From assembly GCA_020723665.1 (NCBI GenBank), contig DYIL01000034.1:1-38920 (forward strand): a stretch of 38,920 bases of DNA, in the 5' to 3' direction. The notes under the pieces are model-generated. The model saw only the letters and a list, made by a program, of their open reading frames with translations, made no database searches and was not told where the DNA came from. The stretch comes from Methyloversatilis universalis (lineage in GTDB: Bacteria > Pseudomonadota > Gammaproteobacteria > Methylococcales > Methylococcaceae). Shown here one piece after another: positions 1 through 9,500 of the stretch (the first letter of the stretch is position 1; each line of letters opens with the position of its first letter). The position numbers and the translations under genes are program-made.

Positions 1-164
1 TGTCCACTCAAGATGGCAGATGCCAGTCGAGGTCTCTCCACCCCAGCTCTTCCCACAGTGTGCAGGAAAAGCCGTTAAAACCATACAAGCCTGTCGAAGG
101 GGCATGAACGGAATCCACTTGTTCAGAGTTTCCGTAAGGCTATTGGGATGGGCTCTTATTGCAA

Positions 165-578
165 ATGTCGATCCTGGTCGAGCTCAAACAACGCGCGCGC
201 CGGCTCCGAGCCGAGACTCTCGCGCTCTATTTGGCGATACGCCACCCGAGAACGCCCTGGTATGCGAAATTCCTCGGGGCTGCGATCGTGGCTTATGCGT
301 TCAGCCCCATCGATCTCATTCCGGATTTCATCCCCGTTCTGGGCTATCTCGACGAACTCGTCTTGATGCCCTTGGGACTGGCCCTGGTAATTCGCCTGAT
401 TCCTCCTCCCGTTCTCGCCGAATGCAGGGCCGCTGCCGCGGCATCCATGCCGGGCAATAAACCGGTGAGCTACGCGGCGGCCGCCATCATCGTTACCATT
501 TGGTTGATCTTGGCCGCTCTCGGGATGGGATGGATTTACGGCGCGTTGGCGGATAAAGCGGTCCCACCTCGAACTTGA
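165..578 (+). CDS. DUF1232 (YkvA-like) small membrane protein
   Basis: Encodes 137 residues from the ATG at 165; a TTG two codons upstream (159) is an alternative start. The segment around residues 40-65 contains [22 protein letters not shown], here split as [13 protein letters not shown] and IPVLGYLDE, the signature of the DUF1232/YkvA family (SPxDLIPDxIPxLGxxDD). A second hydrophobic segment near the C-terminus ([16 protein letters not shown]) suggests a second membrane span. The biochemical role of the family is not established; members are small inner-membrane proteins. No strong Shine-Dalgarno precedes the start, so the exact N-terminus is uncertain. A short hairpin (582-595, CGGAAAGGTTTCCG) lies just past the stop. 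It is followed in the same direction, after about 60 bp, by the zincin-YkgJ gene. Confidence 0.8.
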   Translation: MSILVELKQRARRLRAETLALYLAIRHPRTPWYAKFLGAAIVAYAFSPIDLIPDFIPVLGYLDELVLMPLGLALVIRLIPPPVLAECRAAAAASMPGNKPVSYAAAAIIVTIWLILAALGMGWIYGALADKAVPPRT

Positions 579-637
579 AGACGGAAAGGTTTCCGCCTGG
601 TAACATCGGCAACCCGATCAACCAGCATTCAAGATGA

Positions 638-1756
638 ATGACCGAGTTCCTCCGCCGTCCTACTCATCGCTATCACGATCCGCTCGCTCTGGTGTGGATC
701 ACCTGCGCCGAACGCGTTGGCTTTCGCATCGAACGCACCCCGCACGCCTATGCCTCGACCAACGGTCGCGGCACCATCTACATCGGCACCGACGATCTCC
801 TCGACCCCGACGACTCGCTCGCCCAAATGATCCTGCACGAACTCTGTCATGCCCTGGTCGAAGGCGAGGAAGGCGAGCGACAGGTCGACTGGGGCTTGGG
901 TCACGGTTTCGGACGGAACCCGTGGCGCGAGCACGCGTGTTTGCGGCTGCAAGCCTATCTGGCCGACAGCGTGGGCCTTAGGGATTTTTTCGCGCCGACC
1001 ACCGATTTCCGGGTGACATTTTGGAATGCTCTGCCTGCCGATCCGTTCGCCGCCCCGTCCGAACAAGGCGGCCGCCGCGAGCGAAGCAGCGTGGCCGCGC
1101 GCTTGGCTGCCTGGCGCGCTTCGCAGCGACGGTGGGCGCCGCATCTGCAAGAAGCGCTCGCCGCCAGTGCCGCGATTGCCGCGCTCGTTCCGCGCGTAAG
1201 GCACAGCCGGGATTCCGGCCCGGCCACCGGCGCCGATAACGGCCGAATCGGGAACGATGCCATGCCTTCGCTGTGGGAAACGGTCTCCGAACCACCCGCC
1301 TGGCATCGGGCTGGTCACGCCCCCGTCGCGCCTTACCATCAGGGTCGCGGCTGCGTCGATTGCGCCTGGTCGTTCATCCGGCGCCGACGGCTGCGCTGCC
1401 GGCACGCGCCGGATGTCCCGCTGTCCGGCGATGCGCCGGCATGTACCCGCTTCGAGCCGGCCGAAGAACTCGACTGTCTCAGCTGCGGCGCATGCTGCCG
1501 CGAGGCTTACGACACGGTCGAGCTTTCCGGGCGTGAACGGGTGGTCGAGCGCCATCCGAGCCTCGTCGTGCTGGACGGTACGCGCGGCAAGCTGCGGCGG
1601 GATGGCTCACGCTGTGCCGCGTTGTCGGGCGGGCGTACTTCGGGCGAGGCTTACGCCTGCGTCATTTATCAGGACCGTCCGAGAACCTGCCGTGAGTTCG
1701 TCCGCGGCAGCGGCAATTGCCTCGACGCCCGCCGCCGGGTGGGGCTCTCGTTATAA
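638..1756 (+). CDS. HExxH zincin-like domain fused to a YkgJ-type CxxCxxCC cluster protein
   Basis: Encodes 372 residues. The N-terminal third carries HELCHALVE (H67, E68, H71), the zinc-binding and catalytic HExxH signature of metallopeptidases, with E98 in WREHACLRLQ as a plausible third ligand. The C-terminal third contains LDCLSCGACCREAY (C280, C283, C286, C287), followed by C326, C341, C351 and C361. This is the arrangement of the YkgJ/UPF0153 family, proposed to bind zinc or an Fe-S cluster. Between them lies another group, C239xxC242 with C254 and C269, which may form a separate zinc knuckle. No signal peptide is visible, so the protein is probably cytoplasmic. The substrate is unknown. 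A hydrolase coupled to a metal or redox sensing cluster is an inference. The dispersed repeat begins immediately after the stop codon. Confidence 0.82.
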   Translation: MTEFLRRPTHRYHDPLALVWITCAERVGFRIERTPHAYASTNGRGTIYIGTDDLLDPDDSLAQMILHELCHALVEGEEGERQVDWGLGHGFGRNPWREHACLRLQAYLADSVGLRDFFAPTTDFRVTFWNALPADPFAAPSEQGGRRERSSVAARLAAWRASQRRWAPHLQEALAASAAIAALVPRVRHSRDSGPATGADNGRIGNDAMPSLWETVSEPPAWHRAGHAPVAPYHQGRGCVDCAWSFIRRRRLRCRHAPDVPLSGDAPACTRFEPAEELDCLSCGACCREAYDTVELSGRERVVERHPSLVVLDGTRGKLRRDGSRCAALSGGRTSGEAYACVIYQDRPRTCREFVRGSGNCLDARRRVGLSL

Positions 1757-1860
1757 AAGAAGCTCTGAATAAGCCCTCTCCCACTGGGACAAACCTGTCC
1801 TGAGCCCGGTCGAAGGGCGTGTCCTGAGCCTGGTCGAAGGGCGGTTCGCTTCGCTCACCG
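1757..1860 (-). repeat. Partial inverted copy of a dispersed miniature element
   Basis: The sequence from 1757 (AAGAAGCTCTGAATAAGCCC...) is close to the reverse complement of the right end of the complete element at 38656-38850, running through the shared GGGACAAACCTGTCCTGAGC segment and a GGTCGAAGGGC core. The core is then tandemly duplicated (GTCCTGAGCC.GGTCGAAGGGC appears twice, near 1798-1818 and 1821-1842). The other end of the element is not found, so this is a truncated copy. It starts at the base after the stop codon of the upstream gene. The distal boundary near 1860 is approximate. Confidence 0.7.
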
Positions 1861-1908
1861 CATTCTACTTTTCCGGTGCATCGAAGCGGTCAACCGCCGT
1901 TTCTAGGT

Positions 1909-3003
1909 TCAATCCTTGGCATCCGAAATCGAGGAGTTTCCGGCGATTTCCGCCTTCTCTTTGGTGCGAGCCCCTCGATATCGCACGGACGAGACAAGTG
2001 CCAAAACGATGAAGGTGACGCCGATCAGGCCGGTAACGACTTCGGAAACGTGGTAATAGATGCTGCCGAGCATGATCGCGGCCAAAGCGCCGATCGCCCA
2101 ATGGGCGCCATGCTCCAGGAACACGTACTCGTCGAGCGTTCCCTTGTTGACGAGAAATACCGTCAGAGAACGCACGAACATGGCGCCTATGGCCAGACCC
2201 AACATGATGACGACCACATCGCGGGTGATCGCGAAGGCGCCGATAACGCCATCGAAGGAAAAGGAAGCGTCCAGAACCTCGAGGTACAGAAATCCTGCGA
2301 TACCGGCGCGCTTCGCCGTGTTGACGATGGCTTCGCCTTCCTCTTCGCTTTCGAAAAGGCTGTCCAGGCTGCTGACCGCGACATAGAGAATCACGCCGGC
2401 CACGCCCGCGCCCAACACGGTCAAGCGCACGCCGTCATCGATCGGCAGATAGCGCTGCAACAAAAATAGGACGATCAACGCGCACATGACTTCCACCGAG
2501 TCGAGCTTGCCGAAGGAGGCCAGCTTTTTCTCGACGACGGCGATCCAATGTACGTCCTTGGCCTCGTCCATCATGTAGGAAAAAAATACCAGCAGCAGAA
2601 ACATACCGCCGAAGGCGGCTATGCCGGCATGACTGGCTTGCAGATGCTTGGCGTATTCTTCCGGATGGTTCAGCGCCATAAGCGCGACGTCGTCCATTCC
2701 CTGGCCGCTCGCCACGGAAACGATCGTGATCGGAAAAAGCAGGCGCATGCCGAATACCGCGATCAAGATGCCGACCGTCAGAAAAATCCGCTGCCATTTG
2801 GCATCCATGTCTTTCAGCACGGAAGCGTTGACCACCGCATTGTCGAACGACAGACTGACTTCCATGACGCCCAGAATCAGGGCCAGCAAAACCGCCGATA
2901 AGCCCGCTCCCCAAGGATCGGCGCCGGGCAGGCGCATACCCCAGAAAAAGGCGCCGAGCAGGCAAATGAACGTGACCAGGAACGAATAACGAAAGTCTTT
3001 CAT
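1909..3003 (-). CDS. DUF475 / TerC-superfamily integral membrane protein
   Basis: Encodes 364 residues with about nine hydrophobic segments. Two acidic membrane motifs characteristic of the TerC superfamily are visible: EVSLSFDNAVVNASVL near residue 48 and LEVLDASFSFDGVIGAFAIT near residue 243. These conserved Asp/Glu residues are thought to bind metal ions during transport. TerC relatives export Mn2+ or contribute to tellurite resistance; DUF475 members themselves are less well studied. The length is typical. The leader upstream resembles the yybP-ykoY Mn2+ riboswitch, which fits Mn-responsive expression. The start ATG at 3003 follows GAAATCACCT, with no strong Shine-Dalgarno, which could suit riboswitch control of ribosome access. 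The C-terminal tail of about 25 residues is hydrophilic. Confidence 0.92.
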   Translation of the reverse strand: MKDFRYSFLVTFICLLGAFFWGMRLPGADPWGAGLSAVLLALILGVMEVSLSFDNAVVNASVLKDMDAKWQRIFLTVGILIAVFGMRLLFPITIVSVASGQGMDDVALMALNHPEEYAKHLQASHAGIAAFGGMFLLLVFFSYMMDEAKDVHWIAVVEKKLASFGKLDSVEVMCALIVLFLLQRYLPIDDGVRLTVLGAGVAGVILYVAVSSLDSLFESEEEGEAIVNTAKRAGIAGFLYLEVLDASFSFDGVIGAFAITRDVVVIMLGLAIGAMFVRSLTVFLVNKGTLDEYVFLEHGAHWAIGALAAIMLGSIYYHVSEVVTGLIGVTFIVLALVSSVRYRGARTKEKAEIAGNSSISDAKD

Positions 3004-3069
3004 AGGTGATTTCTATTATGGTCACGGCCGATACGAGGCGCTAACGATGAGCATCGACTTGCCGCAGAC

Positions 3070-3205
3070 AGATGGAAACTCTTTAGTCGTCGCCTTCGCA
3101 AGTTCCGGTGAGGTTGTCTCACCAGCCGGCCACCGCTCCGTCCGGCGAGGTTTCTTGGCTCTAGAAAGCGAAATGGGCTTCGGAGGTAACCTTTCCCGCG
3201 GCGCC
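3070..3205 (-). promoter_or_regulatory. Probable yybP-ykoY manganese riboswitch
   Basis: On the minus strand this leader contains GGTGAGACAACCTCACCGG (3123-3105), a stem-loop followed by AACTTGCGAAGG. This resembles the conserved P3/L3 part of yybP-ykoY riboswitches, where a GUGAG/CUCAC stem is followed by CGG and a CUUUG-like stretch. Outer strands GGAAAGG (about 3198-3192) and GTTTCC (about 3078-3073) could close the P1 helix. The element ends about 70 nt before the start of the DUF475/TerC-family gene, the class most often regulated by this Mn2+ sensor. The canonical L1 GGGGAGUA is not clearly seen, so the assignment needs a covariance-model score. Confidence 0.62.
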
Positions 3206-3282
3206 CACAGCAGTATCTGGCGCACAGGTAGAATGCCCCGCTGTCGGTTGAACGGGCATCGCGACCCGATCCAACCGAAGCT

Positions 3283-3311
3283 TTGACCAAGCCGGGGCCG
3301 GTCTTGGTCAA
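3283..3311 (-). terminator. Perfect 9-bp stem-loop downstream of glmS
   Basis: TTGACCAAG (3283-3291) pairs perfectly with CTTGGTCAA (3303-3311) around a GC-rich 11-nt loop. It lies 73 bp past the glmS stop and before the riboswitch leader of the next minus-strand gene. There is no T-tract, so it may be a weak or Rho-assisted terminator, an RNA-stabilising structure, or an operator. A smaller stem TCGACT/AGTCGA (3363-3378) sits immediately after the glmS stop. Confidence 0.4.
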
Positions 3312-3383
3312 TAGGCGAGCAACCCGGCCTCCGTATCAAGATCGACGATTTGACGCACTGGTTCGACTCCGCAGTCGAGAGTT

Positions 3384-5216
3384 TCACTCCACCGTGACCG
3401 ATTTGGCCAAATTACGCGGTTGATCCACGTCGGTGCCTTTGATCAAGGCGACATGATAGGCGAGCATCTGCAAGGGCACCGTGTACACGATAGGCGCGAC
3501 GACTTCGTCGGTCTCGGCGACGCGCAATAGATTGACGCCCGGTGCGCTGTCCATGGGCACACGCACGTCGGCGAAGACATAGAGCTCGCCGCCGCGGGCC
3601 TGCACCTCCTGAAGATTGGATTTGAGTTTTTCCAAAAGCTCGTTGTTCGGAGCGACTGCCACCACCGGCATTTCGGCGTCGATGAGCGCGAGCGGGCCGT
3701 GTTTAAGTTCGCCGGATGGATACGCTTCGGCATGGATATAAGAGATTTCCTTCAGTTTCAGCGCGCCCTCCATTGCAACCGGATAGTGGGCGCCCCGGCC
3801 CAAATAGAGCGCATGCCGCTTTTCCCCGAAGCGCTCCGCCCATTGCTGGATTTCGTTTTCGAGAAGCAATACGCGCTCGATCTGCGCCGGCAAATGTTCA
3901 AGTTCCTTGACGATCCGCGCTTCCTGCTCTGGCGGGAGCCCGTTCCGCTTGCCCAAGGCGACGACTAAAAGGAGCAGCGCCGTCAACTGCGTGGTGAAGG
4001 CTTTGGTCGACGCGACGCCGACCTCGGGGCCGGCCCGGGTCATCAGAGTCGATTCGGACTCCCGGACGATCGAACTTTCCGGCACGTTGCAGATCGCGAG
4101 AGTATGCGCATACCCCAATTTCTTGGCTTCCTTCAACGCCGCCAAGGTATCGGCCGTCTCACCGGATTGTGAAATACTGACGAATAGGGCTCCCGGGGGA
4201 ACCACATGCTTACGGTAACGGAATTCGCTGGCCACTTCCACGCTGCAGGGGAGTCCCGCGATCGACTCCATCCAGTAGCGCGCGACCATGCCGGCGTGGT
4301 AACTGGTACCGCAGGCGACGATTTGCACCGATTTGATGTGGTCGAACGCCTTTTCGGCATACGGCCCGAAAGCTGCATCCAACACTTTTCCGCCCCGAAT
4401 CCGGCCATCCAAAGTTTTTTGAATGGCCACCGGCTGCTCGTGAATTTCCTTCTGCATATAGTGGCGATATTCGCCGCGTTCCACCGCATCCGCCGCCAAT
4501 TTGGTTTCATGCACCGGTCTTTGCACCGGATTTCCGTATCTGTCGTAGATATCGACCGCGTCCGTGGATAAGTCGGCGATGTCGCCGTCTTCAAGGAAAA
4601 TAAAGCGCTGGGTTTCGCCGACCAGCGCGAACACATCGGAGGCGATGAAGTTTTCGCTTTCGCCGAGACCGATCACCAAGGGGCTGCCGTGGCGCGCCGC
4701 GATCAGCCGTTTCGGTTCGTTCACGCTGATCACGCCGATGGCATAGGCACCTTCCAACAGTTTGCAGGTTTCTTTGACGGCCTCGAGAAGGTTCAGACCT
4801 TCTTCCAAAAACCCGTGGATCCGGTGAACGATCACTTCCGTATCCGTATCGGAATCGAAATCGTATCCCTTTTGCCGTAGCTCCCGCTTGAGCTCTTCGT
4901 GATTCTCGATGATGCCGTTGTGAACCACGGCCACCGATTCGCGGCAGATATGAGGGTGGGCGTTACGCTCGGAAGGGATGCCATGGGTGGCCCAACGAGT
5001 GTGGGCGATGCCGACCTTACCGTCGACCAGCGACGTTTCCAGGGCGTTTTCCAGCTCTTTGATCTTCCCTTTTCGGCGTACCCGCTGGAGCTGGGCGGAA
5101 TCGTCCAATACCGCGAGTCCCGCCGAATCGTAACCGCGATATTCCAAGCGGCGGAGTCCTTCCAACAGAACGGGGGTGACGACTCTGTGCGCGATGGCAC
5201 CAACAATACCACACAT
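3384..5216 (-). CDS. glmS: Glutamine--fructose-6-phosphate aminotransferase (isomerizing)
   Basis: Encodes 610 residues, the usual GlmS length. It makes glucosamine-6-phosphate from fructose-6-phosphate and glutamine, the first committed step of the UDP-GlcNAc pathway for peptidoglycan and LPS. The start MCGIVGA exposes Cys2, the Ntn-type glutaminase nucleophile, after Met removal. The N-terminal amidotransferase domain shows RGYDSAG and HTRWATHG. Two SIS sugar-isomerase domains follow, with SQSGETADT and GRGAHYPVAMEGALKLKEIS, and the protein ends in the family-typical PRNLAKSVTVE. It lies 4 bp after glmU, with AAGGAG about nine bases upstream of the ATG, so the two genes are co-transcribed. 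Both act in the same pathway in the cytoplasm. Confidence 0.98.
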   Translation of the reverse strand: MCGIVGAIAHRVVTPVLLEGLRRLEYRGYDSAGLAVLDDSAQLQRVRRKGKIKELENALETSLVDGKVGIAHTRWATHGIPSERNAHPHICRESVAVVHNGIIENHEELKRELRQKGYDFDSDTDTEVIVHRIHGFLEEGLNLLEAVKETCKLLEGAYAIGVISVNEPKRLIAARHGSPLVIGLGESENFIASDVFALVGETQRFIFLEDGDIADLSTDAVDIYDRYGNPVQRPVHETKLAADAVERGEYRHYMQKEIHEQPVAIQKTLDGRIRGGKVLDAAFGPYAEKAFDHIKSVQIVACGTSYHAGMVARYWMESIAGLPCSVEVASEFRYRKHVVPPGALFVSISQSGETADTLAALKEAKKLGYAHTLAICNVPESSIVRESESTLMTRAGPEVGVASTKAFTTQLTALLLLVVALGKRNGLPPEQEARIVKELEHLPAQIERVLLLENEIQQWAERFGEKRHALYLGRGAHYPVAMEGALKLKEISYIHAEAYPSGELKHGPLALIDAEMPVVAVAPNNELLEKLKSNLQEVQARGGELYVFADVRVPMDSAPGVNLLRVAETDEVVAPIVYTVPLQMLAYHVALIKGTDVDQPRNLAKSVTVE

Positions 5217-5220
5217 AATC

Positions 5221-6591
5221 TCAACTCCTTTTTTTGGCGGGTCGCTGCCAACCCTCGACGGTTACTTGCTTCGCTCGGCTGAGGGTCAATGCATTCTCGG
5301 GCGCATCCCGGGTAATCGTTGCCCCGGCACCTATGGTTGCGTTCCGGCCTACCCGCACCGGCGCGACCAACTGGGTGTCGGAACCGATGAACGCGCCGTC
5401 CTCTATGATCGTTTGATGCTTATTCGCGCCGTCGTAGTTACAGGTGATCGTACCGGCACCGACATTGACGTCACGGCCGATGATAGTGTCGCCGATGTAG
5501 CTGAGATGGTTGACCTTGGAACCATCGGCGATCACCGACTTCTTGATTTCCACGAAATTGCCGACATGGACGCGGCTTTCAATCCGCGTTTCCGGACGGA
5601 TGCGCGCGAACGGGCCGATACGGGAACCCTCACCGATGACGGCGTCTTCAATGACACAATTCGGAAGGATCTCGACGCCGTTACCGATCTCGCTGTTCTT
5701 GATCACGGAATTGGCGCCGATACGCACGTTATCGCCGATTCTCACCCGACCTTCCAGAATGACGTTGATGTCGATCTCCACGTCTTGTCCGACCGACTCG
5801 ATTCGCCCTCTCAGATCGAAGCGCGAAGGATCGCGCAGGGTGACGCCCCTGCGCATGAGGTCTCGTCCGAGTCTTCGCTGGAACACGCGTTCCAGATGAG
5901 CCAGCTGCTCTGGGTTGTTGACCCCCAACACTTCGTCCGGATCGTGCGGTTGCACGGTTTCCACCCGAACGTCGTCGGCAACCGCCATGGCGATCACGTC
6001 GGTGAGGTAGTATTCGCGCTGGGCGTTGTTGTTCTCCAAGCGGCCCAGCCAGGTCTTGAGGTGTCTCCCTTTGACGGCGAGTATGCCGGTATTGACTTCC
6101 TGAATCTTACGCTCGTCCGGCGTAGCGTCTTTTTCCTCCACGATCCTGATGACGCGCCCGCTGCCGTCCCGGATGATGCGGCCATAGCCGTAAGGATCGG
6201 CGAGATCGACGGTCAGCAAGCCCATCTGATCCGCTTGCGCCAGCGGAATCAGCTTCCCGACGGTGTCGTCTCCGAGCAAGGGTACATCGCCATAAAGAAT
6301 CAGAACGGTGCGTTCGTCATCGATGTCGTCCGCGACCTGCATGACCGCGTGGCCGGTGCCGAGTTGTTCCTTCTGCTCGACCCAGGTAACGTTGAGATGC
6401 TCGAGGGTTTTAAGAACCTTTTCGCCCCCGTGTCCGTAAATCACGGTGATTTTGTCCGGGCGCAGCCTGAAAGCCAAGGCGTGGACATGCTCGAGCAGGG
6501 TCCGGTCGCCGATCTTGTGCAGGATTTTGGGAAGGGAGGAACGCATACGCGTTCCCTGGCCGGCAGCCAGGATGACGATTTCCAACGACAT
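5221..6591 (-). CDS. glmU: Bifunctional GlmU: GlcNAc-1-P uridyltransferase / GlcN-1-P acetyltransferase
   Basis: Encodes 456 residues, the family's normal size. The N-terminal nucleotidyltransferase domain begins with LAAGQGTRMRSSLPKILHKI, the UTP-binding loop with its conserved Arg and Lys. The C-terminal half is a left-handed beta-helix of hexapeptide repeats (IGDNVRIGANSVI, VNVGAGTITCNYDG), the acetyltransferase site including the conserved NYDG. Together they convert glucosamine-1-phosphate to UDP-GlcNAc in the cytoplasm. The ATG at 6591 is preceded by CGGAAG. It is separated from the ATP synthase operon by a strong terminator, so it probably has its own promoter in the roughly 100 bp upstream, and it is followed at once by glmS. 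Confidence 0.98.
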   Translation of the reverse strand: MSLEIVILAAGQGTRMRSSLPKILHKIGDRTLLEHVHALAFRLRPDKITVIYGHGGEKVLKTLEHLNVTWVEQKEQLGTGHAVMQVADDIDDERTVLILYGDVPLLGDDTVGKLIPLAQADQMGLLTVDLADPYGYGRIIRDGSGRVIRIVEEKDATPDERKIQEVNTGILAVKGRHLKTWLGRLENNNAQREYYLTDVIAMAVADDVRVETVQPHDPDEVLGVNNPEQLAHLERVFQRRLGRDLMRRGVTLRDPSRFDLRGRIESVGQDVEIDINVILEGRVRIGDNVRIGANSVIKNSEIGNGVEILPNCVIEDAVIGEGSRIGPFARIRPETRIESRVHVGNFVEIKKSVIADGSKVNHLSYIGDTIIGRDVNVGAGTITCNYDGANKHQTIIEDGAFIGSDTQLVAPVRVGRNATIGAGATITRDAPENALTLSRAKQVTVEGWQRPAKKRS

Positions 6592-6690
6592 CTTCCGTTT
6601 TTCCTTGTTGAAGAAGCGGAAAATAGAGACTCTCGTAGTCCTTCCGGCAAACCGGCCGGACCCACGTATTTATATTAACGTGAAAAACGG

Positions 6691-6738
6691 AAAAACCCAG
6701 CAAAATACCGGGGCGGCACGCCCCGTACTTTGCTGGGT
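6691..6738 (-). terminator. Rho-independent terminator of the atp operon
   Basis: Reading the minus strand, ACCCAGCAAAGTACGGGGCG pairs with GCCCCGGTATTTTGCTGGGT across a TGCC loop, giving a stem of about 20 bp with few mismatches. It is followed directly by a T-rich tail (TTTTCCGTTTTT). It lies about 20 bp beyond the atpC stop codon and ends transcription of the ATP synthase operon before glmU. Confidence 0.93.
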
Positions 6739-6757
6739 CCAGAAAACTCTTCGAAGC

Positions 6758-7180
6758 TCAGGCCCGGCCTTTCCGATACTTCTCCAAGGTTCGGAGCTGC
6801 ATGACGGCCTCGGCGAGCTGCGCCTGCGCCAGGGCGTAATCGATCTTGCCGGACTTGTCCGACAGCATCTCTTCCGCGCGCCGCTTGGCTTCCAACGCCG
6901 CCGCCTCGTCAATGTCCTTGGCGCGAACAGCGGTATCGGCCAAGATGGTCACAACGTGCGGTTGAACCTCGAGCATGCCGCCCGAAATAAAGAACGGATG
7001 GACTTCCTGATCGTTGACCTTTACCCGCACTTCACCCGGCTTCAGCCGGGTGAGGAACGGCGCGTGCCGTGCGGCAATACCCACTTCGCCCATTTCGGCC
7101 GGAGCCACGACCAGTTCCGCGAGCCCGGAGTAAATCTCCGCCTCCGCGCTCACGATGTCTACGTGGATCGTCATAGCCAT
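6758..7180 (-). CDS. atpC: F1Fo ATP synthase epsilon subunit
   Basis: Encodes 140 residues. The N-terminal beta-sandwich starts [17 protein letters not shown] and includes [21 protein letters not shown], typical of AtpC. The C-terminal helical hairpin ([15 protein letters not shown]... to the end) is the regulatory part that can inhibit ATP hydrolysis. The subunit belongs to the F1 central stalk on the cytoplasmic side of the membrane. A second ATG two codons downstream (7174) is an equally possible start. It lies 18 bp after atpD, is the last gene of the operon, and is followed by the terminator. Confidence 0.96.
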   Translation of the reverse strand: MAMTIHVDIVSAEAEIYSGLAELVVAPAEMGEVGIAARHAPFLTRLKPGEVRVKVNDQEVHPFFISGGMLEVQPHVVTILADTAVRAKDIDEAAALEAKRRAEEMLSDKSGKIDYALAQAQLAEAVMQLRTLEKYRKGRA

Positions 7181-7198
7181 AGTGCTTTTCTCTTTGAA

Positions 7199-8626
<1,428 letters not shown>

Positions 8627-9490
8627 TTACACCGCAGCCGCGCCGCCGACGATTTCCGCGATTTCCTGGGTGATGGCCGCCTGCCTCGCTTTGTTGTAGA
8701 TCAGCTGCAACTCTTTGATGAGTTTTCCGGCATTATCGGATGCGCTTTTCATGGCGACCATGCGCGCCGCCTGCTCGCAGGCGTTGTTCTCCACCAAGCC
8801 TTGGAAGACGATCGATTCCACGTAACGGATCAACAACTGATCGAGCACTTCCTTGGCGTCAGGCTCGTAGATGTAATCCCAGTGTCCCTTTCGCTCCTCG
8901 CCGATTTCCTCCGGCCGAATAGGAAGCAGCTGGACGAGTCGAGGCTTTTGCGTCATCGTGTTGACAAACTCGTTGTAGAGCACATACAACTCGTCGATCT
9001 TCCCGTTCGAATATTCGTCGATCATCGTCTTTATGACGCCGATGATATCCTGCAAATGGGGGCGGTCGCCGAGCTTGGTCGCCTGGGAAACCACATTGGC
9101 GCCGATAGAGCTGAAAAACGCGGTCCCCTTCTGGCCTATCGTACTGAGTATGACGGCCTTGTCTTCCGCGTTCCATCCGCGCATTTGTCGCAAGGCCAAT
9201 CTGAACAAGTTGGCATTCAAGCCGCCGCACAGTCCGCGATCGGACGAAATCAGAATGACCCCGATCCGACTTGCCGGCCGTTCGACGGTGAACGGATGTT
9301 TGTATTCCGGATTGGCAAGAGCCAAATGCTTGATGATTTGGGCGATTTTTCGAGAGTACGGACGGGTTGCCTGCATTCTGTCCTGCGTCTTGCGCATTTT
9401 GCTGGCTGCCACCATTTCCATGGCCCGTGTGATCTTCTGAGTATTCTTGATACTCGTGATCTTCAGACGGATTTCTTTTCCGACGGCCAT
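8627..9490 (-). CDS. atpG: F1Fo ATP synthase gamma subunit
   Basis: Encodes 287 residues. The N-terminal helix [20 protein letters not shown] and the C-terminal helix ending [18 protein letters not shown] form the coiled-coil rotor shaft. The central [16 protein letters not shown] motif is the conserved Rossmann-like core. The gamma subunit couples the rotating c-ring to conformational changes in the beta subunits. It lies 10 bp downstream of atpA with normal spacing and no unusual features. Confidence 0.97.
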   Translation of the reverse strand: MAVGKEIRLKITSIKNTQKITRAMEMVAASKMRKTQDRMQATRPYSRKIAQIIKHLALANPEYKHPFTVERPASRIGVILISSDRGLCGGLNANLFRLALRQMRGWNAEDKAVILSTIGQKGTAFFSSIGANVVSQATKLGDRPHLQDIIGVIKTMIDEYSNGKIDELYVLYNEFVNTMTQKPRLVQLLPIRPEEIGEERKGHWDYIYEPDAKEVLDQLLIRYVESIVFQGLVENNACEQAARMVAMKSASDNAGKLIKELQLIYNKARQAAITQEIAEIVGGAAAV

Positions 9491-9500
9491 CGATCGATCC

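Noticed and set aside
3022..3387. Minus-strand frame of 121 codons between glmS and the DUF475 gene
   Set aside because: It covers the riboswitch-like leader and hairpins, overlaps the end of glmS, and has no ribosome binding site or recognisable domain.
5176..6678. 500-codon plus-strand frame opposite glmU
   Set aside because: Antisense to a clear glmU gene. Its composition mirrors glmU codons.
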